Assembly (NCBI RefSeq): GCF_000317515.1
Contig: NC_019738.1
Location: 4,180,001 to 4,244,000 of the forward strand
Direction: 5' to 3'
DNA from: Allocoleopsis franciscana PCC 7113
GTDB taxonomy: Bacteria > Cyanobacteriota > Cyanobacteriia > Cyanobacteriales > Coleofasciculaceae
Length of the DNA: 64,000 nucleotides
In this document: positions 10,317-19,432 of the stretch, in pieces
Numbering within the stretch: the stretch's first letter is position 1
How the letters are laid out: each line of letters opens with the position of its first letter
Notes under the pieces: model-generated
Seen by the model: the letters and a program-made list of their open reading frames with translations, nothing else
Database searches by the model: none
What the model was told of the DNA's origin: nothing
Program-made: the position numbers and the translations under genes

Positions 10317-10387
10317 AGCCTTTGTCTTGGCATTAGAAATATTAGAATATATCGCTCAGAGTCAGATTTTGCACTACCAAGTAAACC

Positions 10388-11977
10388 ATGAAAATCAGAT
10401 TAACACCACACTGGGCGCTTCCTCCGACTGGATTACGAGTTTTAATCATTGTCTTGTTAGTACTGGCTATATTTTTCCGCTTCACCAATCTGGGTCTTAA
10501 AGTTTACTGGCATGATGAAACAATTACCTCATTACATTTGGCTGGTTACATTGGAGAAGATGTGCGACAACGCATTTTTAATGGGGGCATCGTTAGTGTT
10601 CAAGATTTACTGAAGTATCAGTATCCAACACCTGAAATAAGCTTAAACGATACCCTTCGCACTTTGATTATAGAAGACCCTCAACATCCGCCCGTCTACT
10701 ATCTATTGGCGCGACTTTGGATGCATTGGTTTGGTAATTCTGTGGCAGTTATAAGGAGTGTATCTGCCCTGATTAGCTTGCTCGTATTTCCATGTATCTA
10801 TTGGCTATGTATTGAATTATTTGAATCGTCCCTAGTGGGATGGGTTGCGATCGCACTCAGTTCAATCTCACCCGTGTACCTCGTCTTTGCTCAGGAAGCA
10901 CGAGGGTATAGCCTATTGATGGTAACTATCCTCCTATCGAGTGCCTCCCTTCTAAGAGCCATGCGATTGAACACAATAGGAAGTTGGCTAATTTATGCCA
11001 TAACTTTGGCATTGGGGCTTTATAGTCTTCCCTTAATTCTACTCACCGCCATTGGACATGGGATCTATGTGGTCATAGTCACAGGCTTACGGTGGAACAA
11101 GACGATTACCTCTTATCTTCTAGCTTCATTCGCAGGAGTTTTAGCCTTCACTCCTTGGCTGGCATTAACATTTAATAGTTTAACAAAAGCCCAGGCATCA
11201 ACAGCTTGGTCTGGCACTAAAGTCCCTCTATCCCGTTTAGTTAAAAGTTGGATTGGCAACATTAGCAGAGTTTTCTTTGATATCAACCTTGACGCCAGTG
11301 CTCCGGCAATTTACCTCATTCCTCCCGTCTTAATTCTTTTAGTTTTAGTCATCTATTCGTTCTATTTTCTGTATCGTCAAACTCCTCCAAAGATCTACCT
11401 ATTTATTTCAACCATGATTGGGGTTCCGTTCCTAGCCTTACTAATTCCCGATCTGATTTCAGGTGGGCTGAGATCCAGTGTTCCTCGATATCTTGTCCCT
11501 GGTTTTTTAGGAATTCTGCTAACCGTCACTTATCTTCTGAGTCAGAAAATTGTCTCGGCTAATTCGCTACAACGAAAACTCTGGCAATCTGTGATGCTGC
11601 TGCTAATTTCGGCGGGCATTATATCCTGTGTCGTCTATTCCCAGTCTCAGGTATGGTGGAACAAAAAACCTAGCGATACTCATGTCCAAGCCGCGACGAT
11701 TATTAATCAAGCCAATCGTCCTTTACTGATTACCAGTTACTATCACGCTAATTTTGGTGAACTTTTATCGATGAGCTATCTCCTCAATCCCAAAGTGCAG
11801 CTTCAATTAGTATCAGAACCGAATATACCCAACATTCCTCAGGGGTTCAGCGATATTTTTGTTTTCAACCCTTCTCCTGCCTTAAAATCTGGACTCGAAA
11901 GAGACTACAACAGCAAAGTGGAGCCAATCGAACCCAGTGATCTCCAGCTTTGGCAACTCAAAAAAATAGTTAAATAG
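10388..11977 (+). CDS. GT39/ArnT-like membrane glycosyltransferase, copy 2
   Basis: 529 residues, colinear with the preceding gene: both begin with a short basic N-terminus, W-LPP/PPT and a helix, then FRFTNLGLKVYWHDETITSL with the DE pair. EDPQHPPVYYLLARLWMHWF, the identical CIYWLC-ELFESSLVGW block and QEARGYSLL follow. This is a tandem duplication that has diverged, most strongly in the soluble C-terminal tail. The two products may act on different acceptors in the same glycan or protein glycosylation route. No upstream promoter is obvious, and the 72-bp gap suggests cotranscription. Confidence 0.87.
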   Translation: MKIRLTPHWALPPTGLRVLIIVLLVLAIFFRFTNLGLKVYWHDETITSLHLAGYIGEDVRQRIFNGGIVSVQDLLKYQYPTPEISLNDTLRTLIIEDPQHPPVYYLLARLWMHWFGNSVAVIRSVSALISLLVFPCIYWLCIELFESSLVGWVAIALSSISPVYLVFAQEARGYSLLMVTILLSSASLLRAMRLNTIGSWLIYAITLALGLYSLPLILLTAIGHGIYVVIVTGLRWNKTITSYLLASFAGVLAFTPWLALTFNSLTKAQASTAWSGTKVPLSRLVKSWIGNISRVFFDINLDASAPAIYLIPPVLILLVLVIYSFYFLYRQTPPKIYLFISTMIGVPFLALLIPDLISGGLRSSVPRYLVPGFLGILLTVTYLLSQKIVSANSLQRKLWQSVMLLLISAGIISCVVYSQSQVWWNKKPSDTHVQAATIINQANRPLLITSYYHANFGELLSMSYLLNPKVQLQLVSEPNIPNIPQGFSDIFVFNPSPALKSGLERDYNSKVEPIEPSDLQLWQLKKIVK

Positions 11978-11986
11978 ATTTCACCT

Positions 11987-12538
11987 TCAGAATTCCCGAT
12001 CCGCAATATTCCGCACATTGCGAATGGTATGGGGCAAAACGCCTACTAAGCGAGCAAAGGCTTCATCCGGCAACTTCGCAAGAGTCTCCGAATCAAAGTA
12101 TTGCTCAAACTGATTGAGAATCATCTGAGCGCGTTGTGCAGGCACGGGATTGTCGGTAATTTGTCGAGTGAGTCGAATCCACTGTCGTCGAAGCGCATAA
12201 GCCCGTTGCCGCTCATCAGCCGTTTCTGGATAAACCAACGAAAAATTACCCACTAGCAGTACTCGCTGGCAATCCAAATCGAATAGCCCACCGACTGCCG
12301 ATCCGGGGCCAGCAAATTCGGCGTGATAGCGCTTATAGAGAATTAAGCCATTCCGACGCCGACTATTGATGATTAGCAGTTGCTTATCGTGCAACTGCTT
12401 GAGGACTGCCAATGCCTGTGAGTCTTGAAACTGATCCATGCCACTATAGCCTTGAGAGTCGGCGAAACCTATCCGGCGGGCAAGCACCTCCTCTTCGTAA
12501 AGAGCTGTCTGGCAACGCTGTTTGTTATCGCTCTCCAT
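11987..12538 (-). CDS. Conserved hypothetical protein
   Basis: 183 residues, soluble, Arg/Gln-rich. I do not recognise a named domain. Visible blocks are LLIINSRRRNGLILYKRYHA, a G-rich turn (GPGSAVGG), FDLDCQRVLLVGNFSLVYPE and a helical C-terminus with LPDEAFARLVGVLPHTIRN. It is convergent with the second GT39 gene, with stop codons about 10 bp apart, and begins with an ATG at 12538. It looks like a real gene from composition and from the absence of a better frame; function unknown. Confidence 0.65.
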   Translation of the reverse strand: MESDNKQRCQTALYEEEVLARRIGFADSQGYSGMDQFQDSQALAVLKQLHDKQLLIINSRRRNGLILYKRYHAEFAGPGSAVGGLFDLDCQRVLLVGNFSLVYPETADERQRAYALRRQWIRLTRQITDNPVPAQRAQMILNQFEQYFDSETLAKLPDEAFARLVGVLPHTIRNVRNIADREF

Positions 12539-12919
12539 CTCAACTTGTATTGCTTAACTTCTCTGAGCAGGGAGGCACCCAGACCGAAAGCACGACCGAC
12601 AAACTCAATTGGTATAAGTTCTTGAGGATACACTAGCAGAAAAATTCAGTTTACCATCTGTTTTTAATTACCCTATCAAACAAACTCAGATTCAGGATTG
12701 TTTGTTGCTCGTTAACTTTGTAACTCCATTTTATGGCATACCGCTTGGGTACAGGAAAGATTGCCGTGGGGAGATTATGGATGAGAGCAGAGCGGATGAA
12801 TTGCTAAAACAACCTTAAATTTTACCAATTATTATCAAAAAAGGGTTATGGAAGCAGGGTAAACCGACCTAACATCCTTTGACAGATGCCATCCACAGGA
12901 GTCTTCTCATCGATAGCCT
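12539..12919. other. Intergenic region, nothing recognised
   Basis: 381 bp between two leftward genes. It is AT-rich with no RNA gene, strong hairpin or long open frame that I could support. It presumably contains the promoter of the hypothetical gene ending at 11987. Confidence 0.5.
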
Positions 12920-13561
12920 TCAGCTCGTTCCACCCAGATCAAGGTGTTTATGTAAGAACAGGCGTTTAGGTTGCCCAAACAGCCATGCACTGTAACTCGG
13001 CTCAACCTGGTGCAGTTGATATCCAGCCTTGAGATAAAGCTGCCGTGCCTGGTGATTGTTTTCTAGCACATGGAGGTACAGGTCTGGGAACCCCCATTCT
13101 AGAGACGTTCGTTCACAGGCGAGGAGTAATTGTCGAGCAACTCCCAGTCGCCGATACGATTTTCTGACAGCGAGATTAGAAATATAAGGATATTGAGAAC
13201 CATGGGGTTGCCAAGAGGGTGGAGAACGCAGCGCAATCTCCACAGTTCCTGCTAAAACTTCACCCGAATCCGTAACCTTAGAGCCGTCGGCAACCGCAAC
13301 CAAACAAACATAATGGGGTGAGTTAGCTCGCAACCGATTTCGCAAATCTTCGTAAATCCCCAATCTGAGCATAGGGTAAGCCCAACGGATGACCCCAGTC
13401 CGAGGATGAAAGCTGTCAGTTAGAATTTCTGCCAGAGTGGTCAGATCCAGCACTTGAGCGGTACGGATCGTAAAGTTGGATACACCAGTCGTAACAACAT
13501 CCTGACTGGTAGGGGCTGGCTCATAGGGCGTCAAGAAAGAGAAGCAGGGGTTCACATCCAC
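12920..13561 (-). CDS. GNAT-family N-acetyltransferase
   Basis: 213 residues. The acetyl-CoA-binding motif A is visible as ISNLAVRKSYRRLGVARQLL (R-R-L-G-V-A), preceded by a beta-strand with AGTVEIALR and followed by LYLHVLENNHQARQLYLKAG and Y, the motif B pattern of RimI-like acetyltransferases. The N-terminal 25 residues are proline-rich and not part of the fold. The substrate cannot be inferred. Monocistronic by position. Confidence 0.85.
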   Translation of the reverse strand: MDVNPCFSFLTPYEPAPTSQDVVTTGVSNFTIRTAQVLDLTTLAEILTDSFHPRTGVIRWAYPMLRLGIYEDLRNRLRANSPHYVCLVAVADGSKVTDSGEVLAGTVEIALRSPPSWQPHGSQYPYISNLAVRKSYRRLGVARQLLLACERTSLEWGFPDLYLHVLENNHQARQLYLKAGYQLHQVEPSYSAWLFGQPKRLFLHKHLDLGGTS

Positions 13562-14190
13562 AAAAATAGTTTGGGAAAAGAATAGCTAAAAAGGTTCAAT
13601 ACGAACAAAGTATCAAAAATTTACATGTGTTAGATAAAACAGGTGTCTGTCAGGCGATTGTACAACAACTGTTGTAGTTTTCGGGTGCCAATTTATGGGG
13701 TCGGGGGGAGCGGGGTCAGGGGGAGCGGGAGATAGGGGCTGGTCAGTTTATTTTGGCCTGGGGAAACTAGAGATTTCCACAGAGGAACACAGACAAGAGC
13801 GTTTCTAGTTTAGGGAAGGATAGTATTGTACAAGTAGTGCATCGATCAATGGCAGTCAAGGAAAAGCCCATAGCTGTGCTCCGACCGAATTAACAGAACC
13901 CTATCCGGATGAGCCTTGCATCATCAAGGTATGTTTCTAACCGCCGATTTCCAGGACTAGCTTAACTAAAGCCAGGTTTGTCAGCGTGACCTCAGGGGAT
14001 CGGCAGAGGATGAAACCGCCAAGCGTTAGAAACAAATTTTTTAGTGGATAACCTCTGTTCTTCTTTTCAAAGGATACAACCATACTAGAAAACAAAAATT
14101 AAAATCGATTGGGGTGCACCACAACCATAACGTTAGCTCTGGAGGGTCTCTTTCCTTGTCGGCAGACAACAAGTCGCCTCAGGATTTAGG
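13562..14190. other. 629-bp intergenic region with G-rich repeat, upstream of the hybrid kinase
   Basis: It holds the promoters of the divergent GNAT and hybrid-kinase genes, plus a G-rich tract at 13697-13730 with repeated GGGGAGCGGG-like units. The same kind of tract, also followed by CTGGTCAGTT, occurs near 18973-19020. No open frame of interest. Confidence 0.6.
13697..13730. repeat. G-rich minisatellite-like tract
   Basis: Short units of the type GGGGGAGCGGGG and GGTCAGGGGGAGCGGG occur in a row, followed by GGGGCTGGTCAGTT. A related tract lies at 18973-19008 with the same downstream CTGGTCAGTT. The strongly strand-biased G-runs could form quadruplexes on the plus strand. Confidence 0.6.
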
Positions 14191-17100
14191 ATGGATCACT
14201 TTAGCCCCGATCGCCCAACGAACGAGCCACCCCTCTCAAGAGAAGAATCTGTGAACAGTGTCCAGACTTTTTTTACCCGACAAGCCTTGGCAACAGGAGA
14301 GCGGTGCATGAGATCCCAAGAAACAATTAGGCCCAAACTTCTGGTTGTTGACGACGAGCCAGACAATCTTGACCTGCTTTACCGGACTTTCCATCGAGAA
14401 TACAAAGTCTTGAGGGCAGACAATGGGCCTGCGGCATTAGAAATTTTGGCGAAGGAAGGGGATATCGCGGTGATCATCTCCGATCAGCGTATGCCCTTAA
14501 TGAGCGGCACAGAGTTTCTCAGCCTCACGGCGACCCGATACCCGGATATCATCCGGATTATCTTGACTGGCTACACGGATGTGGAAGACCTTGTAGAGGC
14601 GATCAATGCGGGTAAAGTCTTTAAATTTGTCACAAAACCTTGGAATTCCGATGACCTCAAAGCCGTTGTGCGGCAGGCAATGGATACCCACAATGTCTTG
14701 AAGGTTCGCACCAGAGAACTGTGTCGGGCGCTACGCCGGGAATCTCTCCTGAATACCGTTACCAATACGATTCGCAACGCCCAGTTTGGGCAGGAGGGGG
14801 ATTCTCCTCTCCAGCAAATCCTGCAAAGGATTGTCGAATCCGTAGGGCATCTGCTGGAGGTCGATATTTGCCTTCTACGTCCCTTTCAGGATGGGCGGTT
14901 GGTCGATGAATGGTTTGTGTATCAAAAAGATCAAGGGTCGCTACGCTCCTCAACAGAGGCAGGGCTTAATGGCTCTGCTAGCCCCACAGAAATCGCGGCG
15001 AACAGTCCCGAACCCGTAACCACAGATTCAGAAATCGGGGCCAGAGAGAAAGCAATGGGTGATTCTGCCTTATTGGCGTCACCACATCTCCCTGTTTCCT
15101 CCTCATCCTCTTCTTACCCCTCCCTCTTGGAACAAACCGTGTGGGAAACCCGCGAGGTTGAAGTGATTAATGATGTGTTAACAGATGAGCGCTTCCTCAG
15201 TGAGGGTGAAGAAATTCGACAACGAGCGATCGCCTATCAACAAACCAACATTCGATCAACCTTGGTGGTGCCGCTGATTAGTCAACAAGAGCTAGTCGCC
15301 GTTCTGGCTCTGCATCAGTGTGAGCAGCCTTACTATTGGCAGGATGACGAAATTCAGTTGGTGGTAATGGTTGCCGATCAAGCCGCGTTGGCGCTTTCCC
15401 AGGCACGGGCTTACGAACAAGTGCGGGCGTTGGCAACCCAGCAAGCTCTAGTGAATACCATCACCAACGCCATCCGTTCCACCTTAGACCCCCAAGAGAT
15501 TTTTACCGCCATTACTCAACAATTAGGACAAGCGATCAAAGTGGATGGCTGTACTTTATCGCTTTGGAGAGAAGAGGACGAATTTGTCCAATGTGTGGGC
15601 TTGTATGATGGCAAATCGGCTCAAGTAGTGGAATCTGAAGACACAGAAAATTTCAATACAGCCTTTATTAATCAATTCTCCAACTCTAGCTCTGTGACTC
15701 ATCAGTTACCCCAATCCCTTGTCCCCATTTCAGGGAATCCGGTGCTGCAACAGCTCGTGAGAACCCAACAGCCAGTCGCGATCGATGATTTGGCAGCGAA
15801 CCCAGAAATGAAAGGGTTTGACCTTCCCTTTCGCAAACCCGCACGAGCACTTTTGGTGGTACCTTTATTGGCGGATAGTGCCAGCAGTAATGCTAGCGTG
15901 AGCGACGCCCGCACAACCCCAAGATTGCCAGGACAACCATCGGGCAAAATTATTGGCAGTATTACCTTGCGCCACACTTACCGCCCTCGCCATTGGCTAC
16001 CCTCAGAAATTAATTTAGCTCAGGCTGTGGCTGCACAAGCCGCGATCGCCGTTCAGCAGTCACGACTCTATCAGAAAACACGGCAACAAGCTGAGCGGTT
16101 AATGGAATTAGACCGGCAGAAGACCGAGTTTTTCCAAAATATTTCCCATGAATTCCGCACGCCCCTGACCCTAATGATTGGGCCACTAGAATCGGTGATT
16201 GAGCGGAAACAGGATTTACCTTACGAACAATGTGCGATCGCCCTACGGAATTCTCGACGATTATTGCGCTTAGTCAATCAACTCCTCGATTTACATCGAC
16301 TGGATGCCGGTCGGATGCAAGCCAGTTTCCGTCCCTGTAACTTAGTCCAGTTTGTCAGTCAAATTGTCGAAGCGTTTCGGCCTTACTGTGACAAAAAGAA
16401 CATCCGTCTTTCAACGCAGCTCACACGTTGTACCTCGGTTTATGTCGATTTAGAAAAATTTGATAAGGTGCTTTATAACCTCCTGTCTAATGCCATGAAG
16501 TTTACCGAAGCTGGGGGGAATATTACCATCAAGGTAGAATCGGCAGGAGACCATGTCCGGTTGCAGATTAGCGACACGGGCATTGGCATTAAGAAGGAGC
16601 AAGTACCCCATTTATTTGAGCGGTTCCGGCAGGCAGAAGGGTCGGTTAATCGCAGTTATGAGGGCAGCGGTTTGGGGCTGGCTTTGGTGAAAGAATTGGT
16701 GGAACTGCATGGAGGTCAAATTTCGGTCGAGTCGGTTTATTCAGAAGGCACGACCTTTACCGTGTGGCTACAAACGGGGACTTCTCACCTACCCGTTGAG
16801 CAAGTACTGGAAGTGCCCACAGAAATGCAGGTAAGTCGGGCATCGGTGGAATTAGCCGACTTAGAAATCGAATTACCCGTAGAGGAAGAAGAACAGGGAA
16901 CTGGAGAACCTCAGATCAAGGTGGCGGGAGTGCCTGCTTCTCCCCCATCCCAAATCTTGGTCGTAGACGATAATTCAGATTTACGCGCCTATGTGTCCCG
17001 CATTCTGCGGCAGGAGGGCTATCAAATTCGGATAGCTCGAAACGGAGCAGAAGGGTTCGAGGTCGCTCAGGAGTATCGTCCCCAGCTCATTGTGGCGGAT

Positions 17101-18033
17101 TTGATGATGCCGGAGGTATCGGGTTTAGATATGATTCGGATGATTCGCGACACCGAAGAGTTGAAAGGGACACCGATTATTCTGCTCACGGCAAAAGCCG
17201 ATGAAGCGACGCGAATTGAAGGCACTGAACAAGGGGCCGATGCTTATCTGTCGAAGCCGTTTAACGACCGGGAATTATTAGCAGAAGTACGGAATTTGTT
17301 GGCACTCAAGGCGAATGAGCAACGGGTGCTTGAATTGAATACCTATCTGACAGAGTCGGTACTGCGGCGCTTTTTGCCTCCGGCAATGGTTCAAAGGGCA
17401 GCCAAGGGCGAACTGGAACTGGATTTAAGTCCAGAACAGACTCTGATTACAACCTTGTTCAGTGATATTGTAGGCTTTACTCAGCTATCCAATACCTTGC
17501 GATCGCGTCGCGTAGCCGAGTTACTCAACGAGTACCTCGCCGCGATGACTCAGGCCGTTTTTGATAATGGTGGTACGGTTGATAAGTTTATGGGTGATGG
17601 AATTTTGGCCATTTTTGGTGCTCCGGAGGTTCTATCACCAAAAGAGCAAGTACGAAGAGCTGTCGCAACAGCACGGCAAATGTTGCGTTCCCTAGAGCAG
17701 CTCAACCAGCGCTGGGAAGAACAGGGGATTGTCGGGAAAGATGGACCCCCGCCTGTGAGATTCCGTTGTGGCATTCACCAAGGAACAGCGGTTGTGGGAA
17801 TGTTTGGAGGCAAGGAACGCTCAGACTATACAGCCATTGGGCCTTCGGTTAACATTGCTTCGCGACTACAAGAAGCGGCTGAACCCAATTCAATTCTCGT
17901 CTCAGCCCAGGTCGCTGACTGGTTGGATGATCATGAAATTACCAAGTTCCGTCCCCTGATGCTCAAAGGTGTGGATGAGACGGTACTCACATTTTCAGTC
18001 AAGCCAATGACCAACGATTCTGACAAAATGTGA
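14191..18033 (+). CDS. Hybrid sensor kinase: REC-GAF-GAF-HisKA-HATPase-REC-adenylate cyclase
   Basis: 1280 residues. An N-terminal receiver has acidic pocket D54/D55, phosphoacceptor D98 (SDQRMP) and K149. Two GAF domains span about 185-405 and 415-630. HisKA has H653 (FFQNISHEFRTPL), and HATPase_c has N box LLSNAMKFT, SDTGIGI and GSGLGLAL. A second receiver at about 935-1055 has D970 (VADLMMP). A class III cyclase begins near 1080, with metal Asp D1092 (LFSDIVGF) and D1136 (KFMGDG), K1132 for adenine choice, and NIASR. All catalytic residues seen are intact, so it should be both a histidine kinase and a cAMP synthase. No transmembrane segment, so cytoplasmic. ATG 14191 has GGATTTAGG upstream. 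Confidence 0.93.
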   Translation: MDHFSPDRPTNEPPLSREESVNSVQTFFTRQALATGERCMRSQETIRPKLLVVDDEPDNLDLLYRTFHREYKVLRADNGPAALEILAKEGDIAVIISDQRMPLMSGTEFLSLTATRYPDIIRIILTGYTDVEDLVEAINAGKVFKFVTKPWNSDDLKAVVRQAMDTHNVLKVRTRELCRALRRESLLNTVTNTIRNAQFGQEGDSPLQQILQRIVESVGHLLEVDICLLRPFQDGRLVDEWFVYQKDQGSLRSSTEAGLNGSASPTEIAANSPEPVTTDSEIGAREKAMGDSALLASPHLPVSSSSSSYPSLLEQTVWETREVEVINDVLTDERFLSEGEEIRQRAIAYQQTNIRSTLVVPLISQQELVAVLALHQCEQPYYWQDDEIQLVVMVADQAALALSQARAYEQVRALATQQALVNTITNAIRSTLDPQEIFTAITQQLGQAIKVDGCTLSLWREEDEFVQCVGLYDGKSAQVVESEDTENFNTAFINQFSNSSSVTHQLPQSLVPISGNPVLQQLVRTQQPVAIDDLAANPEMKGFDLPFRKPARALLVVPLLADSASSNASVSDARTTPRLPGQPSGKIIGSITLRHTYRPRHWLPSEINLAQAVAAQAAIAVQQSRLYQKTRQQAERLMELDRQKTEFFQNISHEFRTPLTLMIGPLESVIERKQDLPYEQCAIALRNSRRLLRLVNQLLDLHRLDAGRMQASFRPCNLVQFVSQIVEAFRPYCDKKNIRLSTQLTRCTSVYVDLEKFDKVLYNLLSNAMKFTEAGGNITIKVESAGDHVRLQISDTGIGIKKEQVPHLFERFRQAEGSVNRSYEGSGLGLALVKELVELHGGQISVESVYSEGTTFTVWLQTGTSHLPVEQVLEVPTEMQVSRASVELADLEIELPVEEEEQGTGEPQIKVAGVPASPPSQILVVDDNSDLRAYVSRILRQEGYQIRIARNGAEGFEVAQEYRPQLIVADLMMPEVSGLDMIRMIRDTEELKGTPIILLTAKADEATRIEGTEQGADAYLSKPFNDRELLAEVRNLLALKANEQRVLELNTYLTESVLRRFLPPAMVQRAAKGELELDLSPEQTLITTLFSDIVGFTQLSNTLRSRRVAELLNEYLAAMTQAVFDNGGTVDKFMGDGILAIFGAPEVLSPKEQVRRAVATARQMLRSLEQLNQRWEEQGIVGKDGPPPVRFRCGIHQGTAVVGMFGGKERSDYTAIGPSVNIASRLQEAAEPNSILVSAQVADWLDDHEITKFRPLMLKGVDETVLTFSVKPMTNDSDKM

Positions 18034-18155
18034 CCTCAGCTCAGTGATATATAAATGTCTATGCTCAACCGTCAATTAACCTGACTCAAAAGGAATCTAA
18101 TTTTGAGTCATGAGCGTCTACTTACAATGCACAAATTAGCGAATGCGTGTTAATC

Positions 18156-18932
18156 ATGAACATTTCACAATGCCTGCAAGTCGCTGGGCTAGCTGTTGCT
18201 TCCTTGCTTACCATCGGTACATTGAGTCCGACAACCGCCGCTACTTTTGACGATGCAGAAGTGAACGGCAATAATTTTATTGCTGTCGCAGCTCCCTACG
18301 GCGACAACAAGCATCAACTCCTGATTATCGAACAACTTTCCAATCGGCGACCCTGCTGGAGCGAAACGGGCAGCAACCCAGTTACGGTCGAGCCTCTACT
18401 CCTAAAGTTTGACTTTACAGGGATTTGTGGACGTAGCACCGATAGTAATGGCTATTCGCTCCGCATGAGTGGTGAAGACCTCGGTTTAGACTATCTTCTC
18501 AGAATCGTTGAGCGTAATGGGGAATTGGTGCTGGTTGGGACACCTCGCGTCAATCGCAGTGCAGGAGAGGTTGAAATTGGCAGCACGCAGGGCATGACGA
18601 ATGGTTTTGCCAAGATTATTCTCAACCCAGGTTGGCGGTTTACAAGAAGAACCTATCAAGGAAAGTCTTTAGGCCATATCTACCTGACGACTGATTCATC
18701 AGCTCCCGTAGCCTCCCAGTCGAATACGCCACCTCGAAATCTACCGAGTTCTCAACCTTCATTTTCTAGTCCTCCGCCTGTACCATCATCTCCTCCTGAG
18801 CGGGAGTTGATTTTTACCAAGCCTGGAGATGACTCAACGGCTCCATCAATCGGGGTTCCAAGCACTCCAGTTCCGTCGTCTCCTTCTACGCCAGAGCGTC
18901 AGATTCCTGTGTTTGTGGTGCCAACCAACTAG
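18156..18932 (+). CDS. Secreted DUF3747 protein with proline/serine-rich tail
   Basis: About 258 residues. The signal peptide runs to about residue 30 (hydrophobic GLAVASLLTIGTLSPTTAA). A compact domain follows with FIAVAAPYGDNKHQLLIIEQ, CWSE, LLLKFDFTGICGRSTDSNGY and GWRFTRRTY, the pattern of cyanobacterial DUF3747 proteins; the Cys residues may pair. The last 80 residues are Pro/Ser/Thr-rich linker. Probably periplasmic or cell-surface; function unknown. ATG 18156 is chosen; a GTG at 18147 is in frame. It lies 120 bp after the hybrid kinase. Confidence 0.8.
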   Translation: MNISQCLQVAGLAVASLLTIGTLSPTTAATFDDAEVNGNNFIAVAAPYGDNKHQLLIIEQLSNRRPCWSETGSNPVTVEPLLLKFDFTGICGRSTDSNGYSLRMSGEDLGLDYLLRIVERNGELVLVGTPRVNRSAGEVEIGSTQGMTNGFAKIILNPGWRFTRRTYQGKSLGHIYLTTDSSAPVASQSNTPPRNLPSSQPSFSSPPPVPSSPPERELIFTKPGDDSTAPSIGVPSTPVPSSPSTPERQIPVFVVPTN

Positions 18933-18972
18933 TGCAAGACAGCAAAAGTTTCTGACCACCTCTGTGCAAGCA

Positions 18973-19008
18973 GGGGAGCGGGGGAGCGGGGGAGCGGGGG
19001 AGCAGGGA
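18973..19008. repeat. GGGGGAGC tandem tract
   Basis: Four or so copies of the 8-mer GGGGGAGC in tandem, plus a final variant GGGGGAGCAGGG. Similar to the tract at 13697-13730 and followed by the same CTGGTCAGTT sequence. Confidence 0.75.
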
Positions 19009-19098
19009 AGATTTTAGCTGGTCAGTTATTTCTGCCATGCTGCAATAGTGCAAGACGGCAAAAATTTCCCACCAGTCCGGTGAAAGCAGCGATGTATT

Positions 19099-19167
19099 AG
19101 ACATCTCCGAAAAAAAATCTGAAAACCTTATCCTGTCTTGGTGAAAACCTAATTTCTGGAGATGTCT
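19099..19167. mobile_element. MITE-like 69-bp palindromic element
   Basis: Terminal inverted repeats AGACATCTCC (19099-19108) and GGAGATGTCT (19158-19167) bound a 69-bp segment with no coding capacity. The flanks also pair in part (GATGTATT at 19091 and AATACATC at 19179). Size and structure suggest a non-autonomous element derived from an insertion sequence. The parent family is not identifiable without a search. Confidence 0.5.
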
Positions 19168-19216
19168 ATACTTTATACAATACATCAGCGCTACTTTGCC
19201 GTAGCGATGGGAAAAT

Positions 19217-19411
19217 TTACTGATTAAAACTAAAACGACCGTCTACTTTTTCTCCATCAATATCAGAAATAATTTTCACCTGATATTGACCCGTTGCTGT
19301 TGCTGGCAATAGAGCAGCGTAATGTTTACCTGCCGCATCATAGGGAAGGTAGTGGATACAATGCGATCCCTCTTTGATGGTACAACCAGCTAATTTCTGG
19401 GAACACTAAAA
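19217..19411 (-). pseudogene. 3' remnant of an unidentified gene
   Basis: A minus-strand frame of about 63 codons, bounded upstream by TAG, has no plausible start. It ends in DIDGEKVDGRFSFNQ and a stop at 19217. It includes KLAGCTIKEGSHCIHYLPYD, YAALLPATATGQYQVKII and good codon bias, so it looks like the C-terminal end of a small secreted domain whose 5' part was lost. No family recognised. Confidence 0.35.
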
Positions 19412-19432
19412 TTGGTTTAGTTCTCAGGAGTT

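Larger units (their letters stand above)
18933..19432. other. 500-bp repeat-rich intergenic region
   Basis: It contains a near-repeat GTGCAAGAC(A/G)GCAAAA at 18932-18947 and 19048-19063, each followed by a similar TTTC-ACCA segment. It also holds a G-rich minisatellite, a palindromic mini-element at 19099-19167, and the 3' part of a broken gene on the minus strand (19217-19411). No intact gene. Confidence 0.65.
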
